Notes: a model not told the origin generated them from the letters alone. A DNA stretch of 64,000 nt from Ancylostoma caninum (GCA_037903475.1 JBAJFG010000301.1:620001-684000); one strand, 5' to 3'. Positions 31,819-50,273 are shown, numbered from the stretch's first letter. Program-made: numbers and translations.

Positions 31819-32733
31819 TCCACATCATATTTTCATTGCGAATCTCCATCTTGGCATGATGCAAATTTGATCCTATTCGTGGGTACATCGGGTGTAAGAA
31901 GCCCATAGGGGACGATAAGCGTACTTTTGCATCATCAAGGCCATGTGAGGTTGTCGGCCCTTCTGCTCTCACTCACAGCGAACCCCGATTGGAGATGGTC
32001 CCACCACTATGCTTCGATTGCTCCACGGTTGTTCACCAAGCGGAGTATTTATCGAATGAAAAGCCAGCAAATTCCATTAGCTTGATGAATGATCTAGAAG
32101 CCAGTTCCAAAAGTTGACTAATAGAAAAGCAAAAGAATTATAGCCACTCTTTTCCCTTTCCCAGTGCTGTAAGACTCTTCCTTCTGTGAACATTCCAATT
32201 CTCGACGCATTCGGAGTCGAATATCCGAGTAGTGAATATGTCCAGAGCATCAATTGGTCAACACACTAATCCCGAACCCCTGAACGGCATGCATTTATAA
32301 CACCTTCAGTCCACCAAGTTCTATAAAATATTTGAGATTAAATAGAAACTGAATAACTAAACTCATTTAATTATTCATGCAGGATTTAACATGAATAATT
32401 CGAATGTTCAAAAGAGAGAAAGACCCAAACGCTTCTCTACCATTCCTCTAGGATTGCATTGCTTCCTCATTTTCGAACATCTGAACTATTAACTTATTCG
32501 AAATCGAATTTTATGAATTCGAAATAGATCGGTAGCTATTTATTTAGTATATTATCCGGCGCTAAGTATACCATTTAACAGAACGGTAGGCCTACCATTT
32601 CCCCACACTGAACCCTCCAAATTTGTCTATGTCATCGTCCACTGGTATTGCCCTTCAAGGAGCCCGGAGATTTCCTTTGTTGATTCAACTCATGATCCCC
32701 TCACAAATAGTAAGTAACCCGCAATAAGTTTTC

Positions 32734-32855
32734 GAGTGTGGAGCGCTACACCTGGAGTGGGCGGCGCGGTCGAGCTCTGTGATTGACCAATGGGATGAAT
32801 TGACCAATCTCAGAGCTGGAATGCACCGTCCTTCCCAGTTATTACACTCCACACA
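32734..32855. mobile_element. Family B foldback MITE, clearest copy
   Basis: The left arm GTGTGGAGCGCTACACCTGG pairs with the inverse of ACTCCACAC. The inner arms AGCTCTGTGATTGACCAAT and ATTGACCAATCTCAGAGCT pair across a six-base loop. Each inner arm holds a CCAAT motif. Confidence 0.85.
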
Positions 32856-35800
32856 CTAAGTTTTCAATTTCCCACGATCTAAAACGTGATTTCAACAACG
32901 AATAATCTCTAGCCAATCATGACGAGAGCGCTCGGAGTACGTTCAAACTCAAAATAAGTTACAATCAAAGGGAAATGTAGGACATTATCTACAAACTTCT
33001 CTCATTCTATCGGACTTATGCATTCAAAACGAATCCATCCATGTGGTAAAAAACGGTTTCGACTCCTTAAACCTTGTATTCCTCTGGAGAGTGTCGTTTA
33101 GGAGCTCCTTGAACTTGGAAAGAACAATATGCGAGGCTGAAGATTTGCTGACAAAATGCCACTACGTCCTCTCTTGCAAGCCACGCCCACTAAGATGGCT
33201 TCACTGACGAATTTGGGTAATGGCTTCACATATAAGGCACAAATGCGGACATATATGAAGCCTAACGATCCAATAGTATGAGCCCACAATTGAAGAGCGA
33301 AGGACAACTGCTCCCAAGCATGAAAAGTAAGGGATCCAAGTAGTATGATCATGCATTATTCACACAAAAAGCTTAGCACAGTGACTTACGACACCCCCCC
33401 CCCCTCCTAGCCAGAAAGCCGGAACAAGAGAACAAAGCTCTGGCTGAGCTCATGTATTCAACAGACCAGCTGCAGACGGGGTTTTCCGTCAGCTGACCGA
33501 CCCATTATCACATCAATCCCCCCCCCCGGACTCAATGCACCTAAGGTACATGTACGGCTGTTTTCATCCGGGCAGGGTAATTAGATGTCAAATCGTCGTG
33601 CTCGACCCTGGATTTTCCGAGATAGCGATTCGAAACTACAGTGAATTCCCAGTATGCTTTATGGAGGGGGTAAAATACGCTCTAGTGGATATGTTGACAT
33701 ACTTTAGTTAAATGCATCTCAGCATGGAAAATGACCACATTACCCTAAAGCATCTTGCAGATACTCTTCAAGCTCTTTCACTCTTTAAAGCACTAACAAA
33801 TCCAGAAAAATAACCACAATCGATATAGATCAAAAGAATGCAAGTGAGATGGTCCAATGAGCAAGGACCTTTGCTTCGAACAATCGCCATACCGTAATCC
33901 TCTCAAAAAAAGCGACAAGTGATCGCTCAGATTCTGCCCACCGTGAAATTCGGGTGAAAAAAAATAACAATTCATCACCAGTCTGGACAGCTGCCACTCA
34001 CAATCGCTCTAACATGTCATCTCCTTGCCTACCACAAAATAACAAAAGATGACATGATATGACGTTGAATAAAGGAAACGACATGAAACGAAGTGGAAAT
34101 CGTCAGCGACAAGATGGGTGGGTAATAAATCTGTGCCGCGCAAATGGCATGCTATTGGTGGGGCGGCAACGGAAAAAGAAGGAAAAGAAAAGAAGAAAAG
34201 AAGGAAAATTGCCGATTGCCGCGGAGAAATTCTCACGTTATCTGGTGATGCACAGCATGTTTTAAAGGAGCCATTGTGGTGGTAGCTACTAAAATGACAT
34301 CAACAATTGTTTTGCCCGTGGACGAATCTAAGGACCAGTAGATTCGAGAAAAAAACATCTGTGCACTTTGTAATTAATGAACATGTGATGTTTGTTGGGA
34401 CCCTTGAATCAATGCTAGTAGAAAATCTCTCAGTTCCTGTGAGAAGAAGCTGTCTGATATCCAGAAGCAGGAACATGTAATAATATCGTTAAAATCCGTA
34501 ATCCCATGTAATAATATCGTTAAAATCCGTAATCCTTTGAGCTGACCACAAGATTCGGAGGAATCATGAGCGGTAAACATTAGCCACTCCTACCGAGATT
34601 ATGAGGATTTCAAGAAAAAATGACGTTGTTTCAAAGCTATTGTTCCCTGGAACTGTAAAATTTAAATAGTATTTGATGTGGTCGATTCATATTAAATGGA
34701 TGCGTAAGACGCGCGTCAGACGCACGCATTCGTTTTCAAAGCTTTTTTCTCATGGACAACATAAGCACAGTACGTAGGCCATGAGTGAGAATCGTCTGCA
34801 ACTCTCGTCAGTAACCACGACGGCGGGTATGCGTGCGTTTCACCTGCGTATGTGTCGTCTTATTCTCCCATATGATGTCGCACGTTCCAACAATGAATTT
34901 TCGGCGATTTCTCAAGCGATTTGTAGTGAGCAGATGTGTGTGTTAGACGCGCGTCAAGTTGAAGAAATGACGCAAATAAAGTTTTTGGACGAGTATTCAC
35001 GATCAACTGTGATTACCCTCGATGATACCCAGCATTTTATACTTCATCGCTCCCGTCCTTGTACCTCGCTCTGCCTAATACGTACGAGTAAGCCGAGTAA
35101 ACGTCGCTAAAAGCCGCTGACGGAACAAACTTGAGAGTATCACATGCGCCTGAACTGCGTCAAAAGCCTGTCTCGGCTTGTAATCGCATGTCTGACGCAC
35201 GTACGCGCTTAGCATAAGAAGTAGCATACCTACATCGCAGAAACAGCGAATATCTAGTGGTACAGGGCACAAAAAGCTCACAACGTTCTGAATTGTGTAG
35301 TATATCTAGTTCGATCCCTGGAAATGAAAGGGGAAAAAAGAATAAAACAAAACTTTGAATCAGTGGCTAATGTTGGTGTATTACTCTATATGATCGAGAG
35401 CTCCGTTTTATCTGCTTCCTTGGAAACCCGTCATTCAGAGGACTCCCGAATTCTGACCTCCACAAAATCCCGTGAGCAATAGATGTCCTGCTGACTCCCT
35501 GAAATCCAGAAAATAACGTAGATCTTTGTTCATTTTCGAAGGTGACGCGCAAAAAAAAAGAAGACTAGATGCAGTAAAGCTGAGTACTGTGTAAGGAAAA
35601 CTAAGATAAATGATATACTCCTTGTCAAAGAGGAAGGATAGAACTACGCTTCATTTGGCAACAACGACAGCGTCGAGACAAATCTCACATGAAAATCATG
35701 CAAAGCTTATGACGATTTCCCATAATTCCGTGAATGTAAACAGCATAAACAATAGACAACAATAAACAATAGGTGATAAAATACTCACTGAAGCCTGCAA

Positions 35801-36715
35801 GGCTATGACTACAGAAGTGTGCTTGGATAGCCTTAGATTACTCCAGCATACGACAGATAGACTCACATGAGAAACAGGAATTTTCGGGAGAAAAGTGTTT
35901 AAAAATGCTAGCACCCCCCAGCCTGTGATTTTTAATCTTCACTTTCTTCTTCAGGCATTACTTATACTTCTAACCAATTACCTTTACAATTGACCTTATT
36001 TTTCAGGTTAACCGCACCCCGTCGACTACTGAGCGTGTGGGGAAAAGAAGAAAGGTCTAATTGAATTCTTAATCTCTTCAAAATCCTGAAAAAAATTGTT
36101 TTAATCAAAAAGAACTTGGTGGTCTTTCACTTCGCTTTTTTATTTTAGTTGTCCACAATTGACATTAAATTTTTCAAAAAAAAATATTATCGAAACCCCG
36201 GAGCTCACATAACGCACATCAATCGCTATAAAATGGAACTTTTCCGTAAAAACCCTAAGCAAATAACTAAACCTCAGAGGATTTGCGGGACCATCGTGGC
36301 TGCTGCGATTCCCACGAAATAGGGGATGATTTTGGAGCTCAACTGCCCGCATGGGAGTTTCTCATGGTTTTGTGGGTGGCTTGCCCGTGGCGTGGTAAGA
36401 ACAAGAGGTCAACCAAATGTCGACGATAGTAGCGGAGGAGTCACTAGCTACTAAAGTAAAGAAAGTGAGTAAGCAAAATGTATTGTAAAGAAGCAGGTTA
36501 TTTGCACGTAACCCGCTGGTAAGAAGCAATTCCTCTGCAATAGCGACTTTATTTTATTCTTTGGGTCTGTTTATGTAGATTAATACCGTTGTATTTCACT
36601 GCTTTATAAATACTTTGTTACCACAGACGGATTAGTATAAAAAAACAGATGTGAGCGGAATTTCAGTGCCTCATTTAATCGAGAAGATTTTCGAGCAAGG
36701 AGATTTCACTCACAT
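32856..36715. other. No gene assigned
   Basis: Contains the 31-bp duplication and C runs near 33394 and 33520. A 109-codon plus frame (34781-35110) lies between two CGCGCGTCAGAC / GTGCGTCAGACATGCG sequences in inverse orientation (34704 and 35190), so it may belong to a decayed foldback. Confidence 0.4.
34474..34535. repeat. Perfect 31-bp tandem duplication
   Basis: Two identical copies of the unit starting CATGTAATAATATCGTTAAA occur head to tail at 34474 and 34505. Confidence 0.97.
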
Positions 36716-36883
36716 GAGCTCCAAATGGTTGTGTGCAAGGGGCGGGACCGCGGCGCGGCTCTCTTCGGTAGAGACACAGAGGCTCTGTATGTAGCTCTGG
36801 TTGTCTGGCTCTGCCAGCAACAGACAACCCGAGTGTCACGTCGCGCAGCAGTCCCGCCCTTTGCACACGGCCGTTTGGAGTTC
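36716..36883. mobile_element. GC-rich foldback MITE
   Basis: The ends GAGCTCCAAATGGTTGTGTG and the inverse GAACTCCAAACGGCCGTGTG match, followed by CAARGGGCGGGAC in both arms. The centre has a second hairpin, GGTTGTCTG against CAGACAACC. Two open frames here (one per strand) reflect the high GC only. Confidence 0.85.
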
Positions 36884-38120
36884 TCTGTAGCTCACAGTTC
36901 CCCGGAAATTTGACGAGGATACCAACGAACACCTCTCGTTCCTGGAAAATTTCTGATAACTAGGATTCCTACAGGTTTTCACCTCTCAATTTCAACTTGT
37001 TTATGCAGTGCCATATCCCATTCTTGATCAACAGTTAATAGTAAATTTAAAGGAGAGGTAATGTCGTCACCATAAAGCTTGGTCGCCACGTGGCGGTACT
37101 TCTGGTGCAACATCTGCAACTCATCTTAATCATTTTTCCACAGAAAAATACCATCAACCTAAGAAAAGTATTAGAAACACAAGCATGCGTACTTCTAAAA
37201 AGATTGTTGGGTATAATTTGGGCCTCCAATGAGAAAACCTTTTCATGTTCTCAAAAACAATGTAACATTCTCTTCTACCCATGCACATCTAGCAGGTGAC
37301 GAGTCCGTTACTGACAATACAGCCCTGCATAATTCACTTTTCATGGCAGCCTTGTCATTTTGCCAACAAAGAAAATTAGAAAAAAAGCGCAGACGAGCTT
37401 TTTCGCCATCCGGTTGTTCGAAAAAATGGAGAAAAAACGTCGGCGTCCCCTCCCTAATGAGCATACATACAAGAACTGGTTGCCGCAAAAAGAAGGGAGA
37501 ACTTGCTGTTTATCTTATGTTCTTTGAACGCTTCCTTAAACTTGCTGACATCCTGAAAATTCACGGCTATCCCCTACAAACGTGAATATGTAGTTATTGA
37601 AAGTGAAGGAATAGACTACACTAGTAATAAGTCATCAAGATCTCTCTGTCTAGCACCGAAACGTTATGGTTGAGGCACTCCACAACAAGGCGGACTTAGC
37701 TCCAGCTGCATACTGAGGCGAAATATATTCTCTGAGAATCTATATGAAAGGAGTAATAACCAAATTCTAGTTATGGTATTTTTTTTCAAATGAGGGTTCT
37801 ACCGGTAGAATGAAAAAAAACTCCTTGCTGTGTTTATACTTCATAGGCGCGTAACAAAGGCGACTGGGTCCTTGTGAAAACAGGGGCATACTACGGTCGC
37901 GGTGTGGGTCTTAGCCGTGGTCCTCGCCACACAATGTCGTGGATCCTCGCCGCTTGCTGTTTATAAGTCATAGCTGCAGGAGGTGTTTGGGCACACCAGT
38001 AGTACATCAACGGCACCATCGCATCTTCCTCTACGATGCACCATAGTAATAGCGCAACAGAAGAGAGGTGGGAAAGCCAGTAGAATCCAGAAATGATTCC
38101 ACGACAAGCCATCAGTTTCT

Positions 38121-38753
38121 ATGACCATAGTACGCGCTGAAGAACTCAACAAGAAAGGACCAAAATATTTGGATACATTGAGGAGAAAAACGAAATTTGA
38201 CGACTCGGCCCCCGAAAAAAAACACGACACACCTTCCACAAATATGTCCACTCGGATTAGCCCACGTCATCAAGTGAGCGCACTACGCACTACGGAGAAA
38301 AGCCAAGTAGCAAAACACCAAACACCTCAACGAAAAGAGTACACTATTGATTCACTGAATGCCGTTACTGGATGAGGGGACGTAAAGAGAGCAATCAGGA
38401 CGCTGGATGATGTTCGCTGCCGTAACAAGGTGATGATGCCGTCTGCTGAACAAAGTTCGGCACTCACAAAGGATACGTTAGCCAAAATTAGATTCTCGTA
38501 CTTGATACTGGAAAATCAAGTAAGCTGACTATATTATCTGGTTGTGGATAAGATAACTTTCCTGCATGTGAACTTCTTTCTAAATAAAATTTCTTGTCAG
38601 AATAGATACATTCCATTTATAATAGAAAACAGAAATATTTTTTCATTCTTCATCTTTCGAGACCGACTGAAAATAAGCCTAAATACCGATCAAAAACAAA
38701 AAGTTCTTCAACCCTGCTTCCTGATTCTCGAATCTGTCGAAATTTTCTGGTGA
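38121..38753 (+). pseudogene. Coding-like reading frame with an internal stop, family unknown
   Basis: A plus-strand frame from ATG 38121 reads KKGPKYLDTLRRKTKFDD, meets TGA at 38373-38375, and continues in the same frame as RAIRTLDDVRCRNKVMM to donor CAA|GTAAGC at 38520. A good acceptor (TTTCTTGTCAG) at 38600 leads in phase 0 into another open stretch ending at TGA 38753. Either the TGA kills the gene, or an unseen splice removes it, or this is chance. The upstream part is hydrophilic and rich in Lys, Thr and Gln. No domain recognised. Confidence 0.22.
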
Positions 38754-38863
38754 AATCGTGAACTTAAATAATCGAAAATCCAGTTTGGGAAACAATTCAG
38801 AGAAACAATTCAGAATGCTGACCTTAGTTCCTTGAATACCAATGCTTTGCCTGTTAAATTTTT

Positions 38864-39143
38864 CTACCTAGCCAGAAGGCCAAGAATTTCCTCCAGAGCT
38901 TTGCTATGGATTTTCATGAGTGCTGACAAAGGTGTGCCAACAGGAAACCCCTGAGGAATAAAATTTAGCGTAGCCAGTACCACTGGAAAACCTAAAAACA
39001 ATAGAAGCCCTTGTACTCTTGTGTCAAGGCATTGAAACATCTTTTTTCCTGACATTCCCCTTCATTTCGCAGACACTTCTTTTTATCATAAGAAAGACAA
39101 CGTCAATCCACTGAAATGCGCATCATCCAACGAGCATTTCACC
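38864..39143 (-). CDS. Candidate terminal exon and part of the exon before it
   Basis: Minus-strand exon 38950-38864 follows acceptor TTTATTCCTCAG and reads GFPVGTPLSALMKIHSKA then LEEILGLLAR and TAG. It is in phase with a preceding open stretch ending at 39143 (WAFDKSNVPEEWIAR, donor CGG|GTGAAA). The upstream limit of that stretch was not found, so the span given here stops at its donor end. Family unknown. Confidence 0.2.
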
Positions 39144-39189
39144 CGGGCAATCCATTCTTCCGGGACATTTGACTTGTCAAATGCCCACA

Positions 39190-42100
39190 GTTTTTACTCC
39201 CCCATCTATATATCTATATTTATGCCAGTCAGTAACTCCCTTCAAATAGAAAAATGCACATAGTTCCTCAGGGGACCGTTTGAAAGAGAGGAATTGCTGT
39301 AAAAAAGCTTTCTCTATGAACGATGTATGAACTCCTAAATTATCCACCATTTCAAATATCTCAAAATGTCGCCAACCAAAAATACTTCCCGCTAAGAACT
39401 TGAGAGAAGAGATGAAATGAGTGATAACAAGAACAGATATTGATAAGACTAACAAACACTCAGCTGGGAAACAAGCTCCTAATCTTCTTTCAGATCAGCT
39501 AAAGTGGTCTCTGAGAAGATCTTCTTCGAATAAACAGCTTTTCTTTATATGGAAATCCACACCCAAGAAGGCATGCCCCGATTTCCGCTCACTTAAAGGC
39601 AGCACCCACATCAATGTTGTGCTCGAGATTTTGCCGAATTTTCGGGATTTGAGGGAAGTAGGGCTCATATTCGTAGGTGAGACAGCAAGAAACTGTCGAG
39701 AAATCAGTAGAAATGGCTTTCTGTGAATTTGAATGCGGACTTTTTACCTTCCAAGGGTCTCGCCACTTCATTATCATAAGCACTTGCGTTAGTGGCTGAT
39801 ATTGCGTAAGTGTCGTTCGATATGAGGAGCATGTCAACGGGCGGTGATCACGGCCTTCTCGTTTCCCTAGATAGGTAACTATGCTTTGTGTTCTTTTCAC
39901 CGCAGAGATTCACTACTAACATATTATCCGGGATCATTACTAACCTACTATCCGGCACACCAATTATTTCGGAAGTGAAAAATTCCGTTGGAGCTACCCT
40001 TAATTCTTTAGAAAGAAAACGCATCCACTAGGAGCAGAGCATCAAGCCCAGGATTTTGCTGCGACCATTCTGGATACTTCCACAGAATGAAAGAAAAAAG
40101 CAAGCACAGCGTGGCAAAAAAATCCCACATTCTCCTCTATTTCTGTGGGATTTCCGGGCGTTTCCGCTTTCTTTTTCTATTTTCTCATGACTATCTTACC
40201 TTGGATTCTCACGTGAGGTTTAACCTTAACCTACGTCATTTTGTTAATGAAAGGTATTTTGAATCCGCAAGTAGGCTCTTTTGTAAATATGAGCTTTTTT
40301 GTTGATATTATGATCAATGTAAAAATAAAAGGAGCAATGAAATCATTTTCGGCAAACTACGAGCGGATCTGCTGTAGAATTTCGGAAGAAAAACAAGAAA
40401 ACAGCATCCAGTACAAGCACAGCATGGCGCATGGTGCATGCTTCGGGAGCTCCACAAGAAGCCGTGCAAGCAAGTCTGCAGCCTAAAGCAATAGAAGCCT
40501 CACGGATAACATTTACAGCTGATTTGCGATTTTCATAAAAACCTCTTACATAACTAGTTTACCATGTCGTGCGATTTCTTTCATGCCAAACCCATTCAGA
40601 AATTGAGCTGGAAGAAAGAAAAAACCTCATATAGCATTAGCAGAGCAATTTCTAAGTGGATCCCTGGGAAACATATTGAACACTCAATTCTTGGTAGCAA
40701 ATTCTTACTTCTACTCGAACTTCTGGTCCTAACCAATCTCTCTCTCTAATGTTATCCCGGTTTTAACGAGGAATTGACATCATCTGGGAAGAATAGTGGG
40801 ATTAGAATAGAGCTGGCTCTATTTTCCTAAAATTCTCGAAAGAATGCGTCCTTCCATGCTCTCTAACACAGTTCAAGAGACTAGTAGACAGGTTCCTGAA
40901 AGAATCTGCTCAGTAGTTTATCGCCTTCCAGTTGGTTAGTTCAGTAGTCTCGTTTTGTCCTTTTTTACGCCTGTTTGTATCGTTTCGCGTGGTTTATCCA
41001 CGTACAAATAAATAAACGAACAAATAAATAGTAGGATTCACGAGGGCTCCAATTAACCAAATCGCTAACCCACGACGAACGATTCCAGGTTCCTGAGAAA
41101 AGTCTGAAACCACTGCATCACCTTTCGCAGCCCGTAGGCCTACCAGGGTAATGTACGCTAGTTTTTCTGCATCTATCCAGCATAAACGGAAGGATCACAG
41201 CCTCTCAGCAAGACTACAAATCCCAGCAGAGGACCACAATGAGCGTCAACTAAAAAATGGTTGGTTAGAACTTCCTCACTCACATCGCACTCTATCACTA
41301 GATAGACATGGGAATGTGACGGGGTATTTGATACTTCCAACCAGAAGCCATGCAGTGAAACTCTATCCTTATCCGCGATTGCTTTTCGGGATGTTGTGGA
41401 AGCTCTTCGGAAAGTCTTAGAAGTCAGAGAAGGCTTAGCTGACAAAATACATCATACCCTCTGAGTGAGGGGCCGAAATCAGGGGAGTATAAAAACATTA
41501 ATAATGTTAGATGATCGGAGCAAGGCAAAAGATCTGATTAGGCTGGGCAGGAAAGAAATTCCCCTGCAAAATTAGTGCTGCGAGGAAATTGACGGGAAGG
41601 ATTGAAAGACAAGAATTGAAAATATCAAAACAAAGAAAACACTCAGAAGGATGGCTTGCCGTTGAAAAACACTCCCCGACAAGGAGCCGTCGTCTATCAA
41701 TCAAATGAATTTAGTACAAGAAAAGCTTCAGTAAACCTTTTTCCTCATATATGCTTCAAAATTCACCCCTTCTACGTCCGTTGAACCCCCAACGTAGACT
41801 ATATAGTATTAGTAAGGTCACTGGAAAAAGCATTGAAGAATAGGAAGAAAAACGGTCATTGAGATGACAAATGTCTGACGGGCGGCTTCGTTCAACGATC
41901 GAAAACCACCGATCCTTGAAGCTCACACCTGAACAACATTAGCAGCTTTGAGGCATCGCTCCGTCGCTCAGCAAGAAGAAGCCAGGGGTTACAAGTACAA
42001 AATATGTAACCACTCATTCAAGCAAATATTTGTTGAATTTGGTGGTCGTCTAGATTAGGAAGAGTAATGAAAGCTGCTGGAAAGAATGTTGGCTACCAGC

Positions 42101-42616
42101 CCTTCCAAAATGGACTTATTTCCCAACAGGAAATGGTATGCATCTTTAGAGCAACTCATCCTAGTCAGAGATAACAATGCTGAGGATAGTTAGCAAGCTG
42201 TGCCACACTTCGCTGGAGAAACTCGTTCCGTTTGATGAGTAGAAAACTAATAATTGTGCTCGAAACATCTAAGAGTTCCGCCATGATGCTTGATAGAGAC
42301 GTAGAGAAAACTACTTACTTAATTGTTCTTATCCTGTGACTTCGACTAATTTGGATTTTATCCATTCCCTCGCTATCCACATCGTCTGCATGGTTTTCCT
42401 TCAAAGGACAATTTTCATTTATACGTCAACAGAAGCAATATTTCAACCGAAATATGCCACATAACATGGCTAATTTGGCCGGATCGATGAGCCGTCAACC
42501 TCTTTTATGACGTTTCTTCTCAGCTAACGGGAATTTCCTTCTCCGAAGCATCTTCAAGAATGATATCAATGTCAGTATAGCCTTTTCGAGAGAATCTAAT
42601 TTTCTCAACGAGATCA
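39190..42616. other. No gene assigned
   Basis: Two patches look coding but stay unresolved. One is at 39596-39682 (GTAG|GTGAGA donor on plus, but the minus strand is equally open). The other is at 41309-41465, open on both strands, with DVVEALRKVLEVREGLADK on plus. Confidence 0.35.
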
Positions 42617-42624
42617 GTGTAGAG

Positions 42625-42900
42625 CAGTGGCGGACGCAGAAAGTGGGCGGGAGGGGGGGCGTGGGAAGAAAAGTGGGGTCTCCGCCGTTTTGGGGACCCA
42701 GACGGAAAATAAAATTAATAATAATATTAATTATAATAATAAACAATAAATAAAAAATATATTAAAAATAATAATAAAAATAAACAATTAAAAATAAACT
42801 AACACAAGATTTTTATTTGTATTGTAAAGTAATTTCGAAAATTTGGCGACCCATTCTCGGGGGGGGGCCCCCCCCCGCCCCCCCCCTGCGTCCGCCACTG
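42625..42900. mobile_element. hAT-like MITE with terminal repeats and target duplication
   Basis: It begins CAGTGGCGGACGCAG and ends with its exact inverse, CTGCGTCCGCCACTG (15 bp). It is flanked on both sides by GTGTAGAG (42617-42624 and 42901-42908), an 8-bp target duplication as made by hAT transposases. The body is AT-rich (AATAAT repeats) with a G/C homopolymer palindrome near 42859-42887. No coding capacity, so it would need a transposase supplied elsewhere. Confidence 0.95.
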
Positions 42901-43053
42901 GTGTAGAGAGAACAAAAATGTATTAGGAAAATCAGATCTAGTGATACCCCGAACACCAAATGCAAAGACAAAAAGCTTTGGCATGCCCGAGAACTGAAAG
43001 GTACATCTGTAACTAACTGATGACACAGACTAAAATGTTTCAAGTGCTGATTA

Positions 43054-43090
43054 CCCACCCCCCCCCCACCCCCCCCCCCACCCCCTCCTC
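43054..43090. repeat. C-rich tract
   Basis: CCCACCCCCCC-type run. Similar C or G runs of 8-13 are at 11083, 31552, 33394 and 33520. Length calls in such runs are unreliable. Confidence 0.9.
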
Positions 43091-44216
43091 TCTAAGTGGA
43101 CACCTATAAGTTTGGTTAAAGGCTGCTCAGAAATGTCTCTTCCGCTTTGAGTCTCTTAATGAAAAGGGCAAGTAGGCAATATCCATTTTAAAGTTCTCCG
43201 TAGTCTTTTTGAAATACAACCTCACACAATAATGATTTATTTATGATTTTCTGTCTTATTCAAAGTCAAATATCACAAAAAAGCTAATAATCAAGAAAAA
43301 CCCAGCTTTGCTATCATGGCGATGATTCCAGCACGTGCGGAGCGGTCGCGCGGCGTACTTCCATAATCTGCGAAAAACGCACTTCCATCGACGTTCGCTG
43401 TGCTATTATTTTACTGAGCCCTTGACTTGCATTTTCAAATAGGTACTTATTGGTAATTCCCACAAGATCTACGTGGCATGGCGCCAGCACATATTTATGC
43501 AGTTTATCTGGGCGGTACTGCTATAGTTTTACATTTACGCTGGTAAGATAGAATCGTATTGACCTCACGGACATGTCTGGGAACTGATTAGACCGTCCTT
43601 GGCTTGCGTGAGCAAATTAGCCAGCCCGCCAGCGCATTCAGGTAAATAGTACTAATAGGTAGGTATCACACTCTATATCACCAAACACCTCCATTCCCTA
43701 AGATATTTCTTTATAGACGCTTAGCGTGCGTGTAGCGTGATACTTGACACAACAATAGACACAGCTTTTGGATAACACCCCTTAGGAGGTTTGAAGAGAC
43801 GCCTAGCCTACGACGTGGAGGATTCTAAGAGAACTAATCCGTGAGCCATAGATCAGATTTATATATAATTATATAGAGTAAGATAATAAAATGGAAGTGT
43901 GGAATGTGGAAATCATATGGGTTGATTCTTGTAGTGAATACGAGATACTCGAACTATGCTGAGGCTAATTTCCATGAAGGACTCTAGAATTAAAAATTCG
44001 AACTTATATTCTCAATTCCAGAACGTTTTCCTGTCCCTAATACCCGTACTCACGACCTTAAGGCTCAGAGGCTTGGTGAGTGCAGGTAATTTTTGGACGA
44101 ATTTTCACGATATGATGTGAGTATGATACGATATGACGATAGGAAGCGAACGGACAAGCCAATCAACGTCTACACATTTGTCTACATTTTGACAAATCCA
44201 GGACAGAATAATGGCG

Positions 44217-49040
<4,824 letters not shown>

Positions 49041-49153
49041 CATGCATAGTTGAGATTACCCAGGGTAAACGTTTTAACACCGCACTTATTTTCCCATCGT
49101 AACACGAGCGTCATCACGTTTACCCCTGGTTATCTCAGTGATACATCCAGGCC
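49041..49153. mobile_element. Family A foldback MITE
   Basis: Palindromes at 49056-49068 (perfect TTACCCAGGGTAA) and 49120-49132 (TTACCCCTGGTTA) have centres 64 bases apart. Outer arms are CATGCATAGTTGAGA and TCTCAGTGATACATCC. Confidence 0.9.
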
Positions 49154-50151
49154 TGGGTCAACCCAACTAATTGTAAATAAGGTATACTAGACTCAAGACC
49201 TGAACAGAATTGGAGGCCGATGGTATATCATAAACACATAGATGGGAACACACCGAAAAACAAGGAAACTACGCTTGGAACGTATAGAACTACGAGGGGC
49301 GGTGCCGAACTACAGTAATTGGTCCAATCCATTCGTCATAACCACGCCCACATGGGGGAGAATCATGCAACATATCGAGTCAACAGGAGAGCGTTAAATA
49401 AACAAATATAAACAAAATAAATGAAAACACGCTATCAAAATCAACTTACCTATTGTTCGCAAGTATTCATTCAAGCAACATGTCATTAGTTACAATGGTG
49501 CCGGGAATCTTGTCAAATTTCCCACATAGAAAATTAAATTAAATTTTCCATATTCAATATTCTGTCCCTGTGGAGCGAATAACTAATTAAATTGATAACG
49601 CTGTCAGCTCATTTTTCTCCAGGAAGTTCTATTCAGGAAAGGACTGATATATGGATAAGAGGGTACCCACAAGACCCACGTAATGCAATTACTACAATTT
49701 TAGGGTAAGTTGAGGGAAAAAAACGCGATTTGGAGGAATTTGACAGCACGGAGAAAAGTCCTGAAGAAAATTGAAACTCAATTGGACTCAGCTAGGACTC
49801 CTATTTCATTTTTTCAAGGAGGCTGGAAGAAGAATTGAGATTTACGCTATATGGGCATTCGGACGGTCAGATCATAGCAAACTTACTAATATTTAAAATT
49901 TAAATGAATGGAGATGTCAGATATCTGAGAAATGACAAAAAACAAGTTGAGAGGTACCTAATGTGAGGATTCTTATGATTAGTTATGAGAAACGTCATAT
50001 ACAATGAGTTATCATTAAATTTTAGTTTTTTAAAGATGTTTCCATAATTTTATAATCCATTATAACAATTTATCGCTCTCATAAAGCGCCTCCAATAAAT
50101 TTGCATTCCTCCCTCCCGTTTCTTCCCCTCCTCTCTCTACGCCCGCTTCTC

Positions 50152-50273
50152 CGGGATGTAGATCGGTATACCTGGAGTGGGTGGCGCTGACGAGCCCCGC
50201 AGTTGGCCTATTTGCTGAACTGACCAATCGTAGAGCTTCGCCGCGGTTCTGAAGGTATTAAGCGCCACATCCC
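50152..50273. mobile_element. Family B foldback MITE
   Basis: The left end GGGATGTAGATCGGTATACC and the inverse of the right end (GGGATGTGGCGCTTAATACC) match. The right inner arm has GACCAATCGTAGAGCTTC; the left CCAAT motif is decayed. Confidence 0.75.

Noticed and set aside
34781..35110. 109-codon plus-strand frame
   Set aside because: Flanked by partly inverted CGTCAGAC repeats and without splice or domain support; kept only as a note on that stretch.
39596..39682. Plus-strand exon with a strong GTGAGA donor
   Set aside because: The minus strand is equally open and equally protein-like, and no acceptor or neighbour settles the strand.
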